A stretch of DNA of 64,000 nucleotides, from contig QANY01013337.1 of assembly GCA_003255025.1 (NCBI GenBank), positions 1,862,237-1,926,236 on the forward strand, given 5' to 3'. Positions 57,188 to 64,000 of the stretch are shown here, in pieces. The notes beneath the pieces are model-generated. The model was not told where the DNA came from. It saw only the letters and a program-made list of their open reading frames with translations, and did no database searches. The translations under genes and the position numbers were made by a program. Source of the stretch: Datisca glomerata (taxonomy: Eukaryota > Streptophyta > Magnoliopsida > Cucurbitales > Datiscaceae). The stretch's first letter is position 1, and every line of letters starts with the position of its first letter.

Positions 57188-57572
57188 TAGTATAATTAGG
57201 GAATCAAAGCTTAATTGGGTCAAAATAAGATAACGAAACACTACGTCAGACTAGAAAATTTAACACAACAAAATTAAGTTGAAGTATGAGTCAACATAGG
57301 CAATCCAAATGTAATCTATCAAAGACTACCATATTCAACATTTGTTGATAAACTCTGTACAAACTGAAGAAAGAATTGTAAAGAGAAATAAGTTGTTCTC
57401 TGCCATCATATTATACTTATTAGTATAATCATGAAATCAAAGCTTAATTAGGTCAAAATAAGATAATGAAACACAACATCAGACTAGTAAAATTCAACAC
57501 AACAAAATTAAGTTGAAGTACGAGTCAACAGAGGCAATCCAAATGTAATCTATCCAAGACTACCATATTCAA
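57188..57572. repeat. Direct duplication of about 150 bp within CACTA-2
   Basis: The block agtataatta-gaatcaaagcttaatt to gactaccatattcaa occurs at 57188-57338 and 57420-57572 (offset about 232 bp) with roughly 90% identity. Confidence 0.88.
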
Positions 57573-58460
57573 GAAACATAAAAAGGTAAATGGATAGCAA
57601 AACTATAATGGAAAACATTGTGTCCAGAAAAGCAACTGGAGTAATAATATTTTTCAGCCAACTATGTGTAAATGTCTGAGGAAGAATAACTTAAAATATA
57701 AGTAGAAGTTTTCAAAGTGAAAATTTGTGAGGGAATAAATTCTATACCAAATACGCTTTACCAATTACAGTCACTTACCGTTTATCCAATTTTGGTTGTA
57801 ACAACAGTGGGCGTGCCGCTATAATATAATATAAGAGACAAAAATTAGAAACATGATAATTTATGACTATACATTGTTCGAGCAAATAATATAACAGACA
57901 AAAATTACAAAGCAAAGAACATGTCTAGTATTCGCTTCCTCCTCACCAACCACCAAATATAGTTATATTGTGCAGCTGTGCTTTTGGATCTGTAAGGGCA
58001 TAGCCGATAAATAATGAAGACAGAGACTTCTATCAAGGGCATAGCTGACAAATAAACACATTTTCTACAAGGGTACTTCAAGTACCGAAGATTAAGGTCC
58101 ATAATCAAAAGAATCAAAACCGTAAAATAAAACTTTAAAACAAAGGGAAAGGCTTCGAGGGAAATCAAGCAGAGAGAGGGGGTTGGGAAAGATTTAACAC
58201 AAATCAAGCGAAACTTGGCAAGATTTAACACAAAGAAGAAGGATAGAGTATATGAGAGAAAGAAAGAAGAGAGACCATCAAGATCTTCAGGAATACAACC
58301 TTACTCGACTCATAATGGATGCTCACTGTGGAAGATCACCGTAGAACCTTACCGTCGAAACACACCTGGAAGCCATCATAAAGCTCACCTGGCACACGAT
58401 ATACTCTCGAAATCGCCGCTCGTCTCTTGTCTCTACAAAGAGAGAATACAAAAGAGTAAA
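57573..58460. other. CACTA-2 interior, unassigned
   Basis: The 108-codon minus frame 58231-57905 and the 87-codon plus frame 58215-58478 have no recognised domain. They may be further captured host DNA but cannot be named. Confidence 0.35.
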
Positions 58461-58734
58461 GTTAGGGTTTGGGGTTGATTAAATATGATGGTAATTTCAT
58501 AAATAAAATGAACTTTGTAATTTGTTTCCTACCAGACTACTACAATAAGGAGTTATTATGACAACTAAAAAATTAGTTGTCATAGTAGATGGCATATTAT
58601 TGACAACTAAATTTTTAGCTGACATCTTACTCAAATTACCCCACTCTACACAATTTTCCTTTGATAGATTTTAGGGAGTTGTCATTGTATCATAGAGATG
58701 GCTGTCATTGTGTGCCAAAATTACAATAGTGTAG

Positions 58735-60665
58735 CCTACACGATTGCTACGCGGGCATCGTACAGTCTACACGATGGCTACACGGGCATCATATAGCTTA
58801 CACGATGGCTAAAGTGTTGGGGGAAATGAAGAAAATGTAATGGAAATGAGTACACGATCGTAGTGTAGTCATCGTGTAGTGTAATTTTAATGAGTTTCGT
58901 TAATTTTTTTAGGTCTTGTTAATTTTTGTTTTATTAATTTTAGTGGGTTTTGTTAATTTTGAGAGAGAACGTAGAGAGAGAAAGACAAAATGTAGAGCTT
59001 AGAGAGAGAGAGAACGTTGATAAAGAGAGACAACGTTAAGAACGAGAGAGAATGTCAAGAGATAGGGGGTACACAACGCACTTGTAACCATCGTGTAGAC
59101 TACAAGATGACTATATGATGCAAGTGTACCCATTGTGTAGTCTACGTGATGACTACACGATCGTAGTGTAGTCATTGTGTAGGCATCGTATAGTGTACAA
59201 GATATCTATACGATCGTCGTGTAGAAATCGTGTACACTACACATGTAATATATAAAAGAACGAAGAAAAAGTGGTGGGCAATGAGTACATGATGACTACA
59301 CGATCATCGTGTAGGCATCGTGTATACTATACATGTAATATATTTAAATTTATATATTTATTTAAATATAAATAAAGATGGAGGTTGAGTGTTGAAGAAG
59401 AATGATTTGACATTTGATTTGATGTTGTGTAAAAAATGTATTAGGGGAACGAATAAAGAAAAAGTAAGTGAATGGTGGGTCATGAGTACACGATAGCTAC
59501 CCGATCAAAGTGTAGTTATCGTATAGTCTACACGAAGGCTACACACTACACGGGGATCGTGTACCCATTGCCCACCATCCACTTACATTTTCTTTACTCC
59601 TTCCCCTAAATACTTTTCTTACACAATATGAAATCAACTATCAAATCATTTTTCTTCGACATTGAACCTTCATATTTATTAATATTTAAATACATATATA
59701 AAATTAAATATATTACATGTGTAGTGCGATCGTGTACCCAATTTTCTTAATATTTAAATACATATATAAAATTAAATATATTACACTACACGGTGGCTAC
59801 ACTATGACCGTGTACACTACACGGAGACTACACTGCGATCGTGTAGCCATCTTGTACCCATTACTCACTACTTTTTCTTCATTATTTCCTCCCAATACAT
59901 TTCATACACAACATCAAATCAAATTTTAAATCATTCTTCTTCAATACCCAGCCTTCATATTTATTAATATTTAAATAAATATATAAAATTAAATATATTA
60001 CATGTGTAGTGTACACGATGCCTACACGATGATCATGTACACTACACGATGACTGCATTATGATCATGTAGCCATCGTGTAGACTACACAATGGGTACAC
60101 GGGCATCGTATAGTCTACACGATGGGTACAAGGGCGTTGTACCCCCGTCGCTCTCAACGTTCTCAACATTCTCTCTCTAAGCTCTATGTTTTATCTTTCT
60201 CTCTCTACATTCTCTCTCAAAATTAACAAAACCCACTAAAATTAACAAAACAAAAAATAACAAGACCTAAAAAATTTACAAAACTCATTAAAATTACACT
60301 ACAATACAATCGTGTACCCATTGCCCACTATTTTTTTCTTCATTAATCCCCTCAACACTTTAGCCATCGTGTAGGCTACACGATACCCGTGTAGCCATCG
60401 TGTAGTCTACATGATATCTACACGATACTTGAGTAGCCATTTTATAGGCTGCACGATGCTCACGCTGCCATCGTGTAGGCTACACGATGCTAGTGTACCA
60501 CTCGTGTAGCCTACACGATGACTACACGTTACTAGTGTACCCATCGTGTAGCCTACATGATGTTCATGTAATCATTTTGTAGCCTACAAGATGACTACAC
60601 GATAACAGTGTTCTCATCATGTAGTTTATAGGATGGCTACACGATGCCCATGTGCCCATCGTATA
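58735..60665. repeat. Palindromic array of TACACGATG/CATCGTGTA motifs
   Basis: Dozens of degenerate copies of ctacacgatggctacacg and its inverse catcgtgtagtctacacgat occur at roughly 20-25-bp spacing, in clusters separated by AT-rich linkers. Linkers recur too: tatttaaatacatatataaa occurs at 59683, 59752 and near 59966. A short stretch of the same array is at 55737-55790, left of CACTA-2, which confirms continuity across that insertion. Confidence 0.88.
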
Positions 60666-61065
60666 GACTCGTACTCAAAATTAGAAAAATCCATCAAAAT
60701 TAACAAAATCTATAAAAATTAACAAAATCCATTAAAATTAACAAAATCCATTATCTCTACGGTTCTCTCTCTCAAATCTGGGCAAAAGCTAAAATTAACA
60801 AAACCAATCAGATTCGGCCAGTATTCTCACCCATTTTCCACCAAAATTCTAAAAATAAAATTACAATTATAGCTCTCAACCTTAATTTTTTAGAAAATGA
60901 AAAGGTTGTAAAATTATGAAGTAAATGAAGTATGAAGAAATAAAAAATGAAATGGGTTTATAGAAAATAAGTTTCTGAAAAAATGAGAGATATGAAGATG
61001 GAAGATGAAGAGAGAGTGTGCGAACCAATGAGGGAAAAAGAAGAGAAAAAGTGAATGAGAATATA

Positions 61066-61440
61066 TAAACTCTGTTAGAGAGTGCACAAATTATCGAAGG
61101 GATATAATTTTACAAAATGCTTTTTCCTTGATCGTGTGGTCTTGCAAAAACCCAAATATCATTGTATTTCAACCTCTACCCGTTTTTTCCTGTTCTCTGT
61201 GTCACTGCTATCACGTTTACTCTCTGTTTTTTCAACACACCATGAAAACATCACACAACCATCTCCGTCCAATGCTTTGTCCACCGGAACAATATTTTTA
61301 TCAATATTTCTATGAGAAACCTGCCAGGAGATTCTCCACAAGCCGCCATCAATAACGGTAACATTTTTGCTTCAGATTTACAAAGTGTTGGAGAGAAAAG
61401 AAGAAGAGAATAAAAATCAAAGAAAGAATGAAAAGTGAAT
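61066..61440. other. DNA between the fold-back element and Copia-5
   Basis: Several overlapping short frames on both strands (61082-61493). None has a recognised motif, and no gene can be supported. Confidence 0.4.
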
Positions 61441-62276
61441 GAAAGTGTGTGATGTGAAATAAAATGAGAATTTGTCCCACATTGGAAATTCAAGAATAGA
61501 ATGTTGGGTTTATAAACTCAACATGCATACCTTGGGGTTAGCCCCTAGGGGCACCCCACATTTTGTGGGCAAAAGAGAACCTAGATGGCACATGGTCCTC
61601 ATTCACGCACGTGCCGCTGCCTGTCCGGCCGACTCGGTTCGGTTCGGTACCGTATGGTCAAAAGATTTATTTTGGATAAATTTTCTTTGATTTATTTGGA
61701 GAGGAAGTAAATATCTACAAATAGAATATGTAATTATCTGCAGAAGATAATTCCACAAATTCTCTCCATTATCCCACAATATCATCAAAAATATGATTCT
61801 AGTTTATCTACACGTTTGGCTTGCTCTCCAAGCTCTGAACGTTATATATAGAAAATGGTTATCATTAGATTCATTTTTTAGAGGTAGACGAACAACAACA
61901 CTCAAACACTAAGCATCCTGCATGTTGAGAGAAATACAAAAGGAGTTCTGTGAGGGTTAGAGTAATCAGTTGTTGTACTCTGACTTAGATCGTTGTATCC
62001 TGCAGAGACGATTCGTCGTAGTCTCCAAGCACCCTGTGGAGGACGATTATTGTCTTTAGGACATTTCTTTCGAGCAATCCTCGATCTACATCGTATTTTC
62101 TGTTTTAATTTTACTGTAATCATTTTTCCATTTTATTTGTTTATTAGATCAAATAAATTTTACTATAATCATTTCTATTGCAATTACGTTGTAATCATTC
62201 CATATTTCCTTGTAATCGTTGGTTAATAAAAGCATTTTATTCCATCTCAACTCATAACAATCTAAAGACAATAAGT
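61441..62276 (+). repeat. Copia-5 5' LTR and short leader (boundaries unsure)
   Basis: It contains features of a Tork-type LTR: gagaatttgtcccacattgg near the start, a TATA-like gttatatatagaaa at 61843, then an R-U5-like stretch to about 62230. A clear primer-binding site was not found, so the LTR/leader border is not fixed. Confidence 0.55.
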
Positions 62277-63040
62277 ATGGAACAATCTGCTAGGATCAAA
62301 ACTCTGCACGCTGAGAGACCGGAAAAATTCAAAGGCGACGACTTCAAACAATGGCAACAAAAGATGGTCTTCCATCTAACCACTCTCAATCTATCACATC
62401 TGTTGACGGGCGATATTCCTCCTACACCGATGGAAGGACAATCGAAGGAACTAGCATCTGCACGGGAAGCCTGGATCCATTCGAATTTCCTTTGTCGAAA
62501 CTATATATTGAATGGCTTGGTAGACACCCTCTACAACGTCTACTCATCATTCAAGACGGCAAAGGAACTATGGCAAGCCTTAGAAAAGAAATACAAAACG
62601 GCGGATGCCAGGACGAAGAAATTTATCATCGGGAAATTCCTGAAATACGAGATGGATGATAAGAACACAGTAATCAGTCAAGTGGAGGAGTTGCAGATCA
62701 TCTTCAACAACATGAAGGTCGAGGGGATGATCGTGAATGAACTGTTCCAAGTCGCTTCCATCATCGAAAAGCTGTCGCCGTCATGGAAGGACTTCATGAA
62801 TTATCTGAAGCACAAACATAAGGAGCTCAGCATGGAGGATCTGATTGTTCGGCTGAGGATAGAGGAGGACAACCAAAAAAAATGAAAAGAAAGCGATGTG
62901 GGCAACCTACGGAATGAAAGCTAATGTGGTAGAAGGAAACAAGTTCAATCCACCGGACAAGAAAAGGAAGATATCGACGAGCAATGCTCAAAAAGGTAAT
63001 TCAGATAAACGTATTAAGGGCAGTTGCTGAGTGTGCGGTA
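62277..63040 (+). pseudogene. Copia-5 gag
   Basis: ATG at 62277 begins MEQSARIKTLHAERPEKFKG; the upstream in-frame codons from 62178 are not needed. The gag core has FKGDDFKQWQQKMVFHL, FKTAKELWQALEKKYKTADA and VISQVEELQIIFNNMKVEGM. The frame stops at 62885 in a run of eight A; one A fewer would continue into NEKKAMWATYGMKANVVEG, so a one-base insertion is likely. A second lesion turns the tryptophan before the zinc knuckle into a stop (GSC, stop, VCGKAEHRAKDC; 63027-63029). Confidence 0.88.
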
Positions 63041-64000
63041 AAGCCGAACATAGAGCGAAGGACTGCCGGTTTAAGAAAGATCAAAATGATAGTAACCAAA
63101 CCTGTAACAGCGGGAAAATGAAGCAAGCAAATATGATAGAGCTAGATGATCTCTATGCAATGATTTCTGAGATCTGTATGGTCACTAACGCCAAGGAATG
63201 GTGGGTCGACACTGGTGCTACGAAGCATGTGTGCAGTGGCCGAACCATCTTTTCAACTTATGTTGAGGTTAATAAAGATGAGGTTCTCTATATGGGGAAC
63301 GCCTCAGAAGCTGCTGTTAAGGGAAAGGGAAATGTTGTGCTAAAATTCACATCCGGAAAACAACTTACTCTCCCAGACATCCTGCACGTGCCTGAAATTT
63401 GTAGAAATTTGGTTTCAGGATCTATTTTATGTAAAAGTGGATTTAAGCTTGTCTTTGATGCTGTCAAGTTTATTCTGACTAAGGGAGGGATGTTTGTTGG
63501 GAAATGTTATAGTTTTGATGGTCTTTTTAAACTTAATGTGTCTGCTGTAACTCCTGCAATTATTAATAATAATTATGTTGCTTCTTCCGTTTATATCGCT
63601 GGACTTTCTAATATTTGGCATGCTAAGCTCATGTTAATTTTTGTTCCTTACAACGTATGATTAATTTAGAACTTCTACCTAGATTTAACCTAGAAAAAGG
63701 AAATAAATGTGAAATATGTGTAGAACCTAAGTTTGCAAGAAAATCATTTAAATCTGTAGAGAGAACGAATGGCCTACTTGATTTAATACATAGTGATTTA
63801 AAATTAACTCCTAGTATGGGAGGTAGAAAATATTTTGTTACATTTATTGATGATTTCAGTAAATATTGCTATGTATATCTGCTTCTTTAAAAGGATGAGA
63901 CTTTGGATATGTTTAAGACATATAAGTCTGAAGTTGAAAAATAACTTGATAAACATATCAAAGTGCTTATATCTGACCGGGGTGGAAAATATGACTCCAC
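63031..64000 (+). pseudogene. Copia-5 protease and integrase (partial)
   Basis: The stretch 63031-63660 starts in the zinc knuckle (CGKAEHRAKDC). The protease has WWVDTGATKHVCSGRTIFST with an intact DTGA, and LPDILHVPEICRNLVSGSIL. The pre-integrase domain starts at IWHAKL (about 63617) but then shifts frame. From 63657: INLELLPRF, CEICVEPKFARKSFKS (zinc ligands), LIHSDLK and KYFVTFIDDFSKYCYVYLL (integrase core), then a stop and VLISDRGGKY at the window edge. Confidence 0.87.

Larger units (their letters stand above)
55797..58734 (-). mobile_element. CACTA-2: non-autonomous CACTA element carrying REV1 exons
   Basis: TAG flanks both ends (55794-55796, 58735-58737), a 3-bp target duplication. 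The left end is CACTACTGCAATTTTAGCC; the right end inverted is CACTATTGTAATTTTGGCAC. Subterminal repeats (gatgacgg, ccgtcatc, atgacaact, agttgtcat) crowd both ends. It has no transposase. The interior carries DNA-polymerase REV1 exons on the minus strand, a 150-bp duplication, and unassigned DNA. It inserted into the fold-back element. Confidence 0.9.
55329..61065. mobile_element. Large fold-back element, interrupted by CACTA-2
   Basis: The left outer arm 55329-55790 is the reverse complement of 60665-61065 (for example cacactctctcttcatcttc, catttgctttaaaattttaa against catttacttcataatttta, gttaattttgatgg). Inside, the right part 58735-60665 continues as a giant palindrome centred at about 59,530-59,590, made of TACACGATG/CATCGTGTA repeats and matching inner blocks (gttttgttaattttgagaga at 58948 against its inverse near 60,200). 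Without CACTA-2 it is about 2.8 kb. No coding sequence or target duplication was identified. Mutator-like or Foldback type are both possible. Confidence 0.75.
61441..64000 (+). mobile_element. Copia-5: Ty1/copia element (Tork-like), cut by the window end
   Basis: Plus-strand LTR-like region, then gag, zinc knuckle, protease, pre-integrase and the start of integrase. The rest lies beyond 64000. It is better preserved than the other Copia copies, with a few point lesions. Confidence 0.85.

Noticed and set aside
59717..60169. Open frames of 70 and 95 codons
   Set aside because: They are translations of the TACACGATG repeats of the fold-back element.
58735..60665. CRISPR-like or operator array of short palindromes
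   Set aside because: Spacing is irregular and linkers repeat as well. The whole region is part of a long-range palindrome, so a fold-back element explains it better.
61082..61493. Overlapping short frames as a possible host gene start
   Set aside because: Four frames on both strands are open over the same stretch, none with a domain or credible splice pattern.

Overview
The window is nuclear DNA of a flowering plant, most likely a eudicot. It is AT-rich and gene-poor, it is full of nested Ty1/copia and Ty3/gypsy LTR retrotransposons and CACTA, Mutator-like and Harbinger-like DNA transposons, and it contains plastid DNA pieces. Only one intact, expressed-looking protein gene was found: an intronless ELO/GNS1-SUR4 family gene at 30718-31671 on the minus strand. 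Nearly everything else is transposon-derived and broken by stops, frameshifts, deletions or further insertions. All assignments come from reading motifs in the sequence; no database search was possible.

Left third (1-23 kb). A Ty3/gypsy element of Tat/Ogre type spans 1461-16595, with LTRs and a near-perfect 5-bp target duplication (TTTCT/TTTCC). It carries several internal tandem arrays, and a long-LTR Angela-type Copia element (Copia-1, 5551-13875, minus strand) has inserted into one of them. A CACTA element (CACTA-1, 17491-21478) follows, with cgacggtt/aaccgtcg subterminal repeats and a spliced Transposase_24-type gene, but without the TNP2 catalytic core.

Middle (23-44 kb). There is an LTR-like remnant with paired palindromes, then a scrambled plastid insertion (ndhB twice in opposite orientation, antisense 5S rRNA, atpA) at 25.75-26.17 kb. 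Next come a deleted Ale-type Copia element (Copia-2), the ELO gene, and a Mutator-like element (33540-39800) with long terminal inverted repeats and a 9-bp duplication. That element carries a fragment of a universal stress protein gene and is itself split by Copia-3 (34117-39227, minus). A TRIM-like miniature (40445-40940) and the 5' LTR of an Ogre-like element follow.

Right third (42-64 kb). Copia-4 (minus strand) has a gag fragment fused to one LTR, a Harbinger-like insertion (46570-48178, TAA duplication) that splits its integrase, and two convergent LTR fragments at its 5' side. Next is the right end of a CACTA element (CACTA-3) beside protein-kinase exons. A large fold-back element (about 55329-61065) is built from TACACGATG/CATCGTGTA repeats and is interrupted by CACTA-2 (55797-58734, TAG duplication), which carries REV1 DNA-polymerase exons. 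The window ends inside a Tork-like Copia element (Copia-5, plus strand).

The genes do not form a pathway. What links them is transposition: DNA transposons here hold pieces of at least two host genes (USP, REV1), probably three (a receptor-like cytoplasmic kinase), and the insertion order can be read from the nesting.
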